The position numbers were made by a program, and so were the translations under genes. From positions 1 to 56,236 of the forward strand of contig DATJFH010000017.1 of NCBI GenBank assembly GCA_035495815.1: DNA of 56,236 bases, given 5' to 3'. A model generated the notes under the pieces. It saw only the letters and a program-made list of their open reading frames with translations. It was not told the DNA's origin and made no database searches. This stretch comes from DATJFH01 sp035495815. GTDB taxonomy: Bacteria; Acidobacteriota; Terriglobia; Bryobacterales; Bryobacteraceae. Each line of letters opens with the position of its first letter. Positions within the stretch are counted from its first letter, which is position 1. This document shows, piece by piece, positions 45,559 to 53,644 of the stretch.

Positions 45559-47208
45559 TCACATTTGTCTGAGGTACTCGTGCACGAACTGAACCGCCAT
45601 GGCGCCTTCGCCGACGGCCGAAGCGACCCGCTTGACCGACCCGGAGCGCACGTCGCCGGCGGCAAACACTCCTCTCCTGCTGGTTTCGAGCATGAAGGGC
45701 TGGCGGGCCGATGTCCAATATGGCGACTTCGCCAGCGCCGCTCCGGTCCGAACGAAGCCTTTTTCGTCGCGCTCGATCTCCGCCGGCAGCCATCCGGTTC
45801 TCGGTTCTGCGCCGATAAAGCTGAAGACACCCGGGGTCTCCACCGTCCACTCACGTCCCGTCTTGCTGTCGGCGATGTCGATGCACTCCAGGTGCGTGCC
45901 GCCCTTCATCCGGCGGATCGTCGAGTTATAAACCACCTCGATGTTGGGCGTCCGCTGGATTCGCCGGGCGAGGTAGCTGGACATGTTCCGGTACAGGTCG
46001 TCGGAGCGAAGCAGTAGCAGCACATGGCGCGCCTGTCCCGCCAGAAAGACGGCCGCCTGACCCGCCGAATTCCCGCCTCCCACCACTACCACATTCGAGC
46101 CCCGGCACAGTTGTCCCTCGGCCACTGTGGCCGCATAGTAGACGCCGGCGCCTTCGAACCGGTCACACCCTTCGACGCCCAACTTACGGTAGTCCGCGCC
46201 GGTGGCGATCAGCAGGCACTTGGCGGTCACGGTTTCATCGCCGTCCAGCCCCACCACGGCGTAGGCGCTTTCGAACGTCAGCCGGTTCACCGGCGTGGGT
46301 ACCGACAAATGCGCGCCGAACTTGTTGGCCTGCAGGATGGCGCGCCCCGCCAGCTCACTGCCCGTCAGCCCGGTGGGAAATCCGAGATAGTTCTCGATAC
46401 GCATGCTGCTTCCAGCCTGCCCGCCGGGCGCCGCGCCTTCCAGCACCACCGTTCGGAGCCCTTCGGATGCGCCATAGACGGCGGCGGCCAGTCCCGCCGG
46501 ACCTCCGCCCACTACGACCAGATCATAAATCTTGTTCTCGAGCGGCTGTCTGATCCCGATGGCGTCGGCCAGGCTGCGGTTCGAGGGGTTGCGCAGAAGA
46601 AGGAGGGAGCCAAACGCCACAACCGGCGTGTCGGACTCGGTCACGCCGAAATGCTTGAGCAGTTGATCGACGCCGGGATCGGTCTCGAGGTCGATCCAGG
46701 TGAACAGAATTCGATTCTTGGCCAGAAAATCGCGAACCCGGAAGGTGTCGTGCGAATATCGCGACCCGATCACGCGAAGACCCGTAAAATCGCCGGATTC
46801 ACGCAGAAGCTGCCGGCGCGCGATGAACGCCTGGAGGATGATGTCGCTGATCACCGGGCACTGGTTGAGCGCGAACCGCAGCGCGTCGCCGGAAATCTCG
46901 TAGACCTCGGTATCGCCTCGGGCGACGGCGGTGACGATCGCCGGCAGCCCGGTCAGATGCGTGATGTCGCCCGTGAATTCACCCGCGTGATGGATTGCGA
47001 CCGTCTTGGGCTCGTCGCCGGAAATGTCGACGATTTCGACCGCGCCGGATTTGACGATGAAGAAGCTCATGTTCCGGTCGCCCATCGCGAACAGTACATC
47101 GCCGTTTCGGTAGAGTTTCGGAGCCGCGTGCGCGCAGCTCGCCATCTGGCTTATCTGGGAGTCTTCGAGAATAGGGAATGCGGCCGACTGAAGGTTTTGT
47201 TCGCTCAT
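45559..47208 (-). CDS. Fusion: cNMP-binding, thioredoxin-like and thioredoxin-reductase-like domains
   Basis: 549 aa from ATG 47208 (the longer frame has no conserved sequence). Domains: cyclic-nucleotide-binding beta-roll (about 10-130; LFAMGDRNMSFFIVKSGAVEIV, HHAGEFTGDITHLTG), a small thioredoxin/glutaredoxin-like domain (about 145-225; RVRDFLAKNRILFTWIDLETD), and a TrxR-type flavoprotein (about 232-549; VVVGGGPAGLAAAVYG, APGGQAGSSMRIENYLGFP, VVVVGGGNSAGQAAV, VFAAGDVR). The TrxR CxxC (normally CATC) is absent: the matching place reads YYAATVAEG. It therefore cannot reduce thioredoxin by the usual dithiol route. Ligand-gated redox sensing is an inference. Confidence 0.88.
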   Translation of the reverse strand: MSEQNLQSAAFPILEDSQISQMASCAHAAPKLYRNGDVLFAMGDRNMSFFIVKSGAVEIVDISGDEPKTVAIHHAGEFTGDITHLTGLPAIVTAVARGDTEVYEISGDALRFALNQCPVISDIILQAFIARRQLLRESGDFTGLRVIGSRYSHDTFRVRDFLAKNRILFTWIDLETDPGVDQLLKHFGVTESDTPVVAFGSLLLLRNPSNRSLADAIGIRQPLENKIYDLVVVGGGPAGLAAAVYGASEGLRTVVLEGAAPGGQAGSSMRIENYLGFPTGLTGSELAGRAILQANKFGAHLSVPTPVNRLTFESAYAVVGLDGDETVTAKCLLIATGADYRKLGVEGCDRFEGAGVYYAATVAEGQLCRGSNVVVVGGGNSAGQAAVFLAGQARHVLLLLRSDDLYRNMSSYLARRIQRTPNIEVVYNSTIRRMKGGTHLECIDIADSKTGREWTVETPGVFSFIGAEPRTGWLPAEIERDEKGFVRTGAALAKSPYWTSARQPFMLETSRRGVFAAGDVRSGSVKRVASAVGEGAMAVQFVHEYLRQM

Positions 47209-47510
47209 AGGGTTGAATTTCGGCGCCCGGTTCCGCTGTGAATGGCCCGCTTCGAGGAAAGCGGATGACCCGGCGTGGACATTCTCGCAAACACGGCGAA
47301 GTTCATGCCGGCGCTCCCTGAACGGGGCGCCCCGGGAACAACACTTATTGTAAGTCCTGAGCGGCTGGTAAGTCCTGAGCGCCGGACGCCGGCCGCATTT
47401 TGCATCACCATGGTTCTTCACTCGATACCGGCAACATGCCCGCGAAAATACAGCCGCAGCCGCGGAATCGGCGTGCGCCGGCAGTGCTAACCTGATAGTT
47501 ACTCCCGCTT
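47209..47510. other. Divergent intergenic region
   Basis: 302 bp between the fused reductase and the DUF1015 gene. It contains no convincing gene. It holds the 14-bp direct repeat described separately and, next to ATG 47511, a GATAGT -10-like hexamer (47494-47499). It should contain both divergent promoters. Confidence 0.6.
47350..47381. repeat. Two direct copies of a 14-bp sequence, period 18
   Basis: GTAAGTCCTGAGCG occurs at 47350-47363 and again at 47368-47381, separated by 4 bp. The copies are identical and lie about 145 bp upstream of the fused reductase start and 130 bp upstream of the DUF1015 start. Tandem activator or repressor sites, or a short duplication, are possible. Confidence 0.75.
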
Positions 47511-48755
47511 ATGGCCAAAATATTCCCTTTTGCAGCGTATCGGTACACCGGGATCGCCGGTCCGCCGGTCGCGCTGGTGACGCAGCCTTACGATAAGATC
47601 TACCCGGCGATGCGCAAGAAGTATTTGGATTTGAGTCCCTACAACCTGGTGCGCATCATTCTTGGCGAGCCCAAAGAGACCGATTCCCCTTCCGACAACG
47701 TGTATACACGAGCCGCCGCCCATTTGAAAGAGTGGATCGAAGGCGGCGTGCTGGCGCGGGACAAGGAGCCCAGCCTGTTCGCGTACTTTCAGGAGTTCCG
47801 GGTGCCCGACACCGGACAATATCTGGTGCGCAAAGGTTTCGTCGGTCTGGGCCAGCTGGAAGATTACTCCGCAAATGTCGTCTACCGCCACGAACAGACA
47901 CTCTCCGGCCCGAAGAAGGACCGCCTGGAGCTGCTGCGGCACACCCGTGCGCAATTCGAGCAGCTGTTCATGCTTTATCCCGATCCGGAGGGCGAGATCG
48001 ACGCCATGCTGGACGCCGTGTCGAAAGAAGCGCCGGTAATGCAGGTGGCCGACGAGTACGGCGCCGAGCATCGTCTCTGGCGAATGTCCGATCCCGGGTT
48101 GATTGCGCGCATTCAGCAGCTGATGGCGCCGAAGAAGCTTCTGATCGCCGACGGCCATCATCGATATGAAACCGCGCTCGCGTTTCGCGACGAGAATCCC
48201 GGCGACGTGGCCGCCTCGCGGGTCGTGATGACGTTCGTCAACATGCATTCGCCGGGTCTCAAAATCCTGGCCACGCACCGGCTGATTTCCGATCTGCCGT
48301 CATTCTCCGAGGAAGATTTCCTGCGCCGGGCGGGTGTCGGCTTCAAAGTGGAGCGAATCGAGTCGCTGGAAGCCTTGACGAAGCGCTGGCAAGATTCCAG
48401 GCAGGGAGAATGCGTGATCGGAGCGGCCGTTCGGGGAGGCCTCTACGCGCTGACGGCAAGGAATCCGACGAGCGAGCTGGACGTGCCCGTGCTGCACAAA
48501 GCCCTGATCGGCGGCGTGCTGGGAATCAGCGAAGAGCAGGTGCGCGAAGGACAGCACCTGCGCTACATTCGCGGGCTCGGTTCGGCGGTGGAAGAAGTGA
48601 AGAGCGAAACCGCCCAGATCGCCTTCCTGCTCAAGCCGCCGTCGGTGCAGCAGGTGGCCGATATCTCCTTCGGCGGCGGAGTGATGCCCCAGAAATCGAC
48701 CGACTTCTATCCCAAGCTTCTGTCCGGCCTGACTATCTACAAGTTTGAGCCGTAG
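47511..48755 (+). CDS. DUF1015 family protein
   Basis: 414 aa. Matches DUF1015: KIFPFAAYRYTG, PPVALVTQPYDKIYP, LSPYNLVRIILGEP, VYRHEQTLSGPKKDRLELLRHT, KKLLIADGHHRYETAL, FGGGVMPQKSTDFYPKLLSGL. The conserved HHRYETA and HEQT motifs hint at an enzyme, but no reaction is established for the family. Often found near serine or threonine metabolism genes. ATG 47511 has no ribosome site; a GATAGT box lies 11 nt before it. Confidence 0.88.
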   Translation: MAKIFPFAAYRYTGIAGPPVALVTQPYDKIYPAMRKKYLDLSPYNLVRIILGEPKETDSPSDNVYTRAAAHLKEWIEGGVLARDKEPSLFAYFQEFRVPDTGQYLVRKGFVGLGQLEDYSANVVYRHEQTLSGPKKDRLELLRHTRAQFEQLFMLYPDPEGEIDAMLDAVSKEAPVMQVADEYGAEHRLWRMSDPGLIARIQQLMAPKKLLIADGHHRYETALAFRDENPGDVAASRVVMTFVNMHSPGLKILATHRLISDLPSFSEEDFLRRAGVGFKVERIESLEALTKRWQDSRQGECVIGAAVRGGLYALTARNPTSELDVPVLHKALIGGVLGISEEQVREGQHLRYIRGLGSAVEEVKSETAQIAFLLKPPSVQQVADISFGGGVMPQKSTDFYPKLLSGLTIYKFEP

Positions 48756-48823
48756 CTACCCGGCCCAGCCCGCGAGAGCGAAATTCCCGCTCTGTAGACC
48801 CGCGGCCCCAGCCGGCGCCTCTC

Positions 48824-49888
48824 CTACTTGGGACTGGACTCCGGCTTTTTCCGCAGCGGCTCGGGGACCCGCTCCCGGTCATGCTGTTCCACGTGCAGGG
48901 TCCACTTGACCGGCACGGTCTGGGGCACGTAGCACATGCGATTGTCACAAGCCTGATAGCGGAACGCACCCTCGATCGTGAGATTCCCCTGCGCGTCCAG
49001 CAGCGGCTTCAGCTTGGCATCCTTCGCCATAGTCACGTCGCGGACCAGCCGGAACTGCCCGCCGTAGACCGATACCGTCTCGTCGATCGCAGGCAGGCGC
49101 ATTCTCTTCGAAGCCGGCGCCGTCATCGGGTGGACGATAACGGCTTCGCTCGGCGCCATGGTCCAATCGATGGGGATGTAACCCTTCACGCCCGGCGCGT
49201 ACACATGCATTTCCGGCTTCAAGTCGATATCCAGCGTCAGCGCAATTCGCTGGCCCGATCGCACCTGATCCGCGCTGGCCGAGGATGACATCCTGAGATG
49301 CCGCGTCTCCTTCGTACTATGCGCGGAAGCCGCCGCCGACCCGAACAGCCGCAAAAGAATGTCCGACGCCGTATATCGCTGCGTGTAATCGTCTTCGAAA
49401 AATTTTGAGGTCACGCGCCCGCTCCGATCCACGATGTAGGTTCCGGGGTAGGGAATTCCGGAGAAAATCTGGCCGGCTGGCGCCTCTTCGTTCAGGATGC
49501 CGAAGGCGCGGATCACGTTCGAACCCTGGTCGGAAAGCAGCGGGAAGGTAATCCCGCGACGGCTGGCGAAGTCCTTGAGGATCGCCGGGGAATCGTAGCT
49601 GATGGCGGCGACGCCCAGCCCCTGTTTGCGAATCTCGCTGATCCTGGCCTGCAGCTCCACGAGCTGGCTCTTACAGTAGGGTCACCAGTCCGCGGAGCGA
49701 TAGAAGACCAGCATGGCTCCTTTCGGTCCCGCCACGCTGGCCAGAGATTGCCGTGCCCCGTTCTGATCCGGCAGCGAAAAGCTCGGAATCCTGTCCCCGA
49801 TTCCTGGCCCTGTTTTGACGGCCGCTCCGGCGATAGCAGCGAATAGTGCGCCTGCCGCCAGGGTCGTGATTAACGATGACTGATGCAC
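48824..49888 (-). CDS. Exported peroxiredoxin-like selenoprotein with DsbD-alpha-like domain (TGA = Sec69)
   Basis: 354 aa if TGA (complement 49682-49684) is selenocysteine. GTG 49888 starts a signal peptide (LITTLAAGALFAAIAGA). The AhpC/TSA-like domain reads GDRIPSFSLPDQNG, then AMLVFYRSADW-Sec69-PYC72-KSQLVELQARISE: the peroxidatic CxxC of this redoxin family becomes UxxC. The domain continues GVAAISYDSPAILKDFASRRG, LLSDQGSNVIRAFGI, YPGTYIVDRSGRV. A C-terminal domain (about 190-345) resembles the DsbD N-terminal domain with FRYQACDNRMCYVPQ. A SECIS-like hairpin follows the TGA. TATACT ends 9 nt before the GTG. Likely a periplasmic peroxide or thiol reductase. Confidence 0.87.
49652..49666 (-). 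promoter_or_regulatory. SECIS-like hairpin (peroxiredoxin)
   Basis: On the minus strand CAGCTC (49666-49661) pairs with GAGCTG (49657-49652) around GTG. It begins 15 nt after the TGA; if the closing C-G pair opens, the loop is CGTGG. The GU-containing loop at about 21-24 nt from the UGA fits a bacterial SECIS, though less perfectly than the HMA case. Confidence 0.6.
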
Positions 49889-49978
49889 CTACTAGCCAGT
49901 ATACCGGTGAGCCCTGTCTTTATTCCGCCGCGCTGGAGATTTTGCGCCACGTTAGAATCAGACACGGGAGATCGATGC

Positions 49979-50893
49979 ATGCAAGCGAGCTGGAGCGGCG
50001 TATTCCCCGCGTTAACCACCCAATTCAAACCGGATCAGACTCTCGATCTCGAGGCCACGGCGCGCCACCTGGAACGCCTGATCCAATCCGGAATACACGG
50101 CGTCGTGCTGCTCGGCAGCGTGGGCGAGAATACGGCGCTCGAATACCACGAGAAGATCGAGGCTCTTGAAACTCTCGTCCGCGCGGTTCGCGGACGCATC
50201 CCGGTGCTGACCGGCGTGGCTGAATACACCACCGCGCTGGCCTGCCGTTTCACGCGCGACGCCGCGAAGGCGGGAGTCGACGGCCTCATGGTCCTGCCGG
50301 CGATGGTCTACAAGGCCGATCCGCGCGAGACTCTGGCCCATTTCCGCGCCGTCTCGTCGGCCAGCGGGCTGCCGGTCATGATTTACAACAATCCGCCCGC
50401 CTACCATGTTGACGTAACTCCCGAGATGTTCGCCGAACTGGCCTCCGAAGCTTCGATCGTAGCCATTAAGGAATCTTCCGACAACGTGCGGCGCATCACC
50501 GACCTGGTCAATCTGCTGGGCGATCGCTTTATTCTCTTCTGCGGAGTGGATGATCTGATTCTCGAAGCCGTCATGCTCGGCGCCACCGGATGGATTTCGG
50601 GACTGGTCAACGCCTTTCCCGAAGAGAATCGCGCCCTGTGGGAGCTGGCCTCCTCGGGCCGCTGGAACGAAGCGCGGGAGCTGTACCGATGGTACACGCC
50701 GCTGCTCCACCTGGACACGAAGATCAAGCTGGTGCAGTACATCAAGCTGGCGATGGCGGAAACCGGACTGGGCTCCGAGTTGACGCGCGCCCCTCGCCTG
50801 CCGATCGCCGGCGCCGAGCGGGAACAGATCCTCGGCGTGATCCGCCACGCCATCGCCACACGTCCCTCGGCGGCGGCCAGGGCCGTGCGCTGA
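49979..50893 (+). CDS. DHDPS/NAL-family lyase, probable pyrroline-4-hydroxy-2-carboxylate deaminase
   Basis: 304 aa from ATG 49979, with GGGAG 8 nt upstream. DapA-fold Schiff-base enzyme: LLGSVGENTALEYHEK, Tyr136 in MIYNNPPAYH and Schiff-base Lys164 in VAIKESSDN. On its own it could be a dihydrodipicolinate synthase-like aldolase, but the next two genes are a hydroxyproline epimerase and a D-amino-acid-type oxidase, so deamination of pyrroline-4-hydroxy-2-carboxylate to 2-oxoglutarate semialdehyde is the likely reaction. The epimerase gene starts 1 bp after the stop. Confidence 0.82.
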   Translation: MQASWSGVFPALTTQFKPDQTLDLEATARHLERLIQSGIHGVVLLGSVGENTALEYHEKIEALETLVRAVRGRIPVLTGVAEYTTALACRFTRDAAKAGVDGLMVLPAMVYKADPRETLAHFRAVSSASGLPVMIYNNPPAYHVDVTPEMFAELASEASIVAIKESSDNVRRITDLVNLLGDRFILFCGVDDLILEAVMLGATGWISGLVNAFPEENRALWELASSGRWNEARELYRWYTPLLHLDTKIKLVQYIKLAMAETGLGSELTRAPRLPIAGAEREQILGVIRHAIATRPSAAARAVR

Positions 50894-50894
50894 C

Positions 50895-51848
50895 ATGAAT
50901 GCCAGCGCCTTCCAGCGAATCCGCGTCATCGACTCGCACACCGGCGGCGAGCCCACGCGCGTCGTGATCTCCGGCGGACCGGATCTGGGCTCGGGGTCCG
51001 TAGCGGAACGGCTCGAGCGCTTCCGGACGCAGCATGACGAGTTCCGCTCCGCGGTTGTGAACGAGCCGCGCGGCTCGGACGTGATCGTCGGCGCGCTGCT
51101 GTGTGAGCCGAGCGATACCGGCGCGGCGGCCGGCGTCATATTCTTCAACAATGTGGGCTATCTCGGGATGTGCGGCCATGGCGCCATCGGGCTGATGGTT
51201 ACGCTCGAGTACCTGGGCCGCATCGGACCCGGCGCTCATCTCGTCGAGACGCCCGTGGGCACGATTACGGCGGCTCTGGACCCCGAGGGCGCTGTCCGGA
51301 TCGAGAATGTCCCCAGTTACCGCTTCGCCCGTCAGATTTCGGTTGAGGTAGAAGGGCATGGCCCTATTACCGGTGACGTCGCCTGGGGCGGAAACTGGTT
51401 CTTCCTCTCGAGTGATCACGGGCAGGCGCTCACGCTCGGCAATGTGGAGCAGCTCACCGAATTCTCATGGCGCATTCGTCAGGCGCTGGTTCGCGCGGGC
51501 ATCACCGGCGAGGGCGGGGCCGAGATCGATCATGTGGAGCTTTTCGCGCCGGCCCAAAGCCCAGGCGCGGATAGCCGCAATTTCGTGCTCTGTCCCGGCA
51601 AGGCATACGACCGCTCGCCCTGCGGGACCGGTACGAGCGCCCGGCTCGCGTGTCTCGCAGCCGACGGCAGGCTGCAGGAGGGGCAGGTCTATCGCCAGGA
51701 AGGGATTCTTGGCAGCATTTTTGAAGGCTCGTTCCGCCGCTCGGCCGGCCGGATCATCCCGGTGATCCGCGGCTCGGCGTGGATATCCGCGGATACGACT
51801 CTGCTCGTCGATCCGCGCGATCCGTTCCGCATGGGAATTCGACGGTGA
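50895..51848 (+). CDS. 4-Hydroxyproline 2-epimerase (proline racemase family)
   Basis: 317 aa. Interconverts trans-4-hydroxy-L-proline and cis-4-hydroxy-D-proline. Both catalytic cysteines are present: Cys93 in GYLGMCGHGAIG and Cys243 in DRSPCGTGTSAR, which excludes the dehydratase subfamily that has Thr at the second site. N-terminus RVIDSHTGGEPTRVVISGG is standard. The stop overlaps the next gene's GTG start (GTGA). Confidence 0.92.
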   Translation: MNASAFQRIRVIDSHTGGEPTRVVISGGPDLGSGSVAERLERFRTQHDEFRSAVVNEPRGSDVIVGALLCEPSDTGAAAGVIFFNNVGYLGMCGHGAIGLMVTLEYLGRIGPGAHLVETPVGTITAALDPEGAVRIENVPSYRFARQISVEVEGHGPITGDVAWGGNWFFLSSDHGQALTLGNVEQLTEFSWRIRQALVRAGITGEGGAEIDHVELFAPAQSPGADSRNFVLCPGKAYDRSPCGTGTSARLACLAADGRLQEGQVYRQEGILGSIFEGSFRRSAGRIIPVIRGSAWISADTTLLVDPRDPFRMGIRR

Positions 51849-52957
51849 GCAGCGCTGACGTCATTGTAATCGGGGCCGGCATCGTGGGAGCGGCCTGCGC
51901 CGATGCGCTTTCCGCCGAAGGACTACGCGTGGTGATCGTGGAATCGGGGGCGGTCGCCGGCGGCGCAACCGCGGCCGCCATGGGGCACGTAGTGGTGATG
52001 GATGATTCGGAAGCTCAGATGGCTCTGACTCGCTACGCGCGCGGTCTGTGGCGCAGCCTCGCTCCGGCGCTCCCAACCGAAGTCGAATTCGACACGGCGG
52101 GCACGCTCTGGCTTGCGGCCGATGAGGACGAATTGAGGCTGGTTCGGGCCAAAGCCGTGTCCTACGCCGCACATGGGGTGGCCGCCGAAGAGCTGGATCC
52201 GGCGGCGCTGGCTCGAGCGGAGCCGAATCTCCGTCCGGGTCTGGCGGGCGCGCTGCTGGTTCCGGGCGACATCGTGCTCTCCGCGCAGGCTGCGGCCCAA
52301 TGGCTGGTGAACCGCGCAAGGGAGCGCGGCTCGGAACTGCGGGTGGCGGACGTCGCTTCTATCGAGGCGGGTGGCGTCCGCTTTGCCGATGGGTCCGGAT
52401 TCAGCGCTGGAACCGTGGTGTGTGCGGCGGGAACGTCGACGACGTTGCTGATACCCGAAGCCCGCGTCCGCCCGCGCAAAGGGCACCTCGCCCTCACCGG
52501 CCGCCTTCCCGGATTCGCGCATCACCAGCTGGTGGAACTGGGCTATCTCAGGAGCGCGCACGGCGCCGATGCCGAGTCGGTCGCATTCAACATCCAGCCG
52601 CGTCGGAACGGCCAGGTCGTGATCGGCTCCTCGCGGCAATTCGGCGTCGCCGATCCCGCCGTTGAAGCCCCGATCCTGCGCCGCCTCCTGAGCCGCGCCG
52701 CCGAATACATGCCGAGCCTGGCGGGCTGCGAAATCCTCCGGGCGTGGACCGGTTTTCGCGGCGCCACAGCGGACAATCTGCCGCTGATCGGGCCGTGTCC
52801 GGGGCGCAGGGGTGTATTCGTCGCCGCCGGCCACGAGGGACTCGGAATCACAACGTCGCTGGCGACCGCGGCCATGCTCACCGATCTGATCCAGGGACGC
52901 ACGCCGGCGATCGATCCAGCTCCTTACCTGCCGTCGCGTTTCCTTGTGAAATCCTGA
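51845..52957 (+). CDS. FAD-dependent D-amino-acid oxidase-like enzyme, probable D-hydroxyproline dehydrogenase
   Basis: 370 aa from GTG 51845, 4-bp overlap with the epimerase stop. DAO fold: FAD motif DVIVIGAGIVGAACADALSA, GGATAAAMGH, and a C-terminal GPCPGRRGVFVAAGHEGLGI. It would oxidise cis-4-hydroxy-D-proline to pyrroline-4-hydroxy-2-carboxylate, the substrate of the first enzyme in the operon. No separate [2Fe-2S] or other subunit genes are present, so it is the single-chain type. The last pathway enzyme, 2-oxoglutarate semialdehyde dehydrogenase, is not in the window. Confidence 0.88.
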   Translation: MSSADVIVIGAGIVGAACADALSAEGLRVVIVESGAVAGGATAAAMGHVVVMDDSEAQMALTRYARGLWRSLAPALPTEVEFDTAGTLWLAADEDELRLVRAKAVSYAAHGVAAEELDPAALARAEPNLRPGLAGALLVPGDIVLSAQAAAQWLVNRARERGSELRVADVASIEAGGVRFADGSGFSAGTVVCAAGTSTTLLIPEARVRPRKGHLALTGRLPGFAHHQLVELGYLRSAHGADAESVAFNIQPRRNGQVVIGSSRQFGVADPAVEAPILRRLLSRAAEYMPSLAGCEILRAWTGFRGATADNLPLIGPCPGRRGVFVAAGHEGLGITTSLATAAMLTDLIQGRTPAIDPAPYLPSRFLVKS

Positions 52958-52969
52958 TAGACTCTGGGC

Positions 52970-53620
52970 ATGATTTCCTTCCGCCTCCTGCCGATCGCCG
53001 TTTGTCTGGCAAGCGCCATCCTCGGCGCCGATTCGAAGAAGCCGGGTTTCCAGGTTCCGAACTCCAAAGAGGAAGCGCCGCCACCCGAGGACCGTCAGGG
53101 CGCCCTAAAACCCGGCGATCCCGCCCCGGATTTCAATTTGAATGTCATGCACTCGAAGCAGTCCGTCCGCCTGGCAGGCTTTAAGGGCAAGCGGCCGGTG
53201 GCCCTGATATTCGGCAGCTATACTTGACCGCCCTTCCGCGCGTCGGTCGGCGCTCTGAACACAATGGCGGAAAAATATAAGGGGCAGGTCGAATTCCTTC
53301 TGGTTTACATTCGGGAAGCGCACCCGACCGATGGCTGGGATTCACCCGCCAATCACCGGGACAATATCCTCATCACAAAAGCGACCAATTATGGCGAGAA
53401 GGAGGGCTACGCCAGCGCCTGCGTCCGCAACTTGGGGATCAAGTTCACGACGGTGGTGGACAAGATGGACGCAAAAGTGGAGCTCAACTACCTGGGTTGG
53501 CCGGACCGCATGTACCTGGTCGGAAAGGACGGCCGGATCGCCTGGAAGGGTGATCCCGGTCCGCGCGGTTTCCAGCCCCCGAAACTGGAGGCGGCCATTC
53601 GCGCCGAACTCGGGAAGTAA
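52970..53620 (+). CDS. Iodothyronine-deiodinase-like selenoprotein, exported (TGA = Sec86)
   Basis: 216 aa if TGA 53225-53227 is selenocysteine. Signal peptide (LLPIAVCLASAILGA), then a thioredoxin-fold domain: GDPAPDFNLNVM, VALIFGSYT-Sec86-PPFRASVGALNTMAEKYKGQ. TUPPF is the active-site signature of the deiodinase family. The second half keeps FLLVYIREAHPTDGW, the TTVVDKMDAKVELNYLGWPD region and RMYLVGKDGRIAWKGDPGP, all deiodinase-like. Bacterial members probably act as thiol-dependent reductases or peroxidases, not on thyroid hormone. Starts 12 bp after the hydroxyproline operon; a TAGACT box lies 6 nt before ATG. Confidence 0.88.
53238..53253 (+). promoter_or_regulatory. SECIS-like hairpin (deiodinase-like)
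   Basis: GCGC (53238-53241) and GCGC (53250-53253) bracket an 8-nt loop with GGT in the middle, 10 nt after the TGA. The stem is short, so this is the weakest of the three hairpins, but its position and loop bases match. Confidence 0.5.
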
Positions 53621-53644
53621 TCCGGATCAACACCAACGATCATC

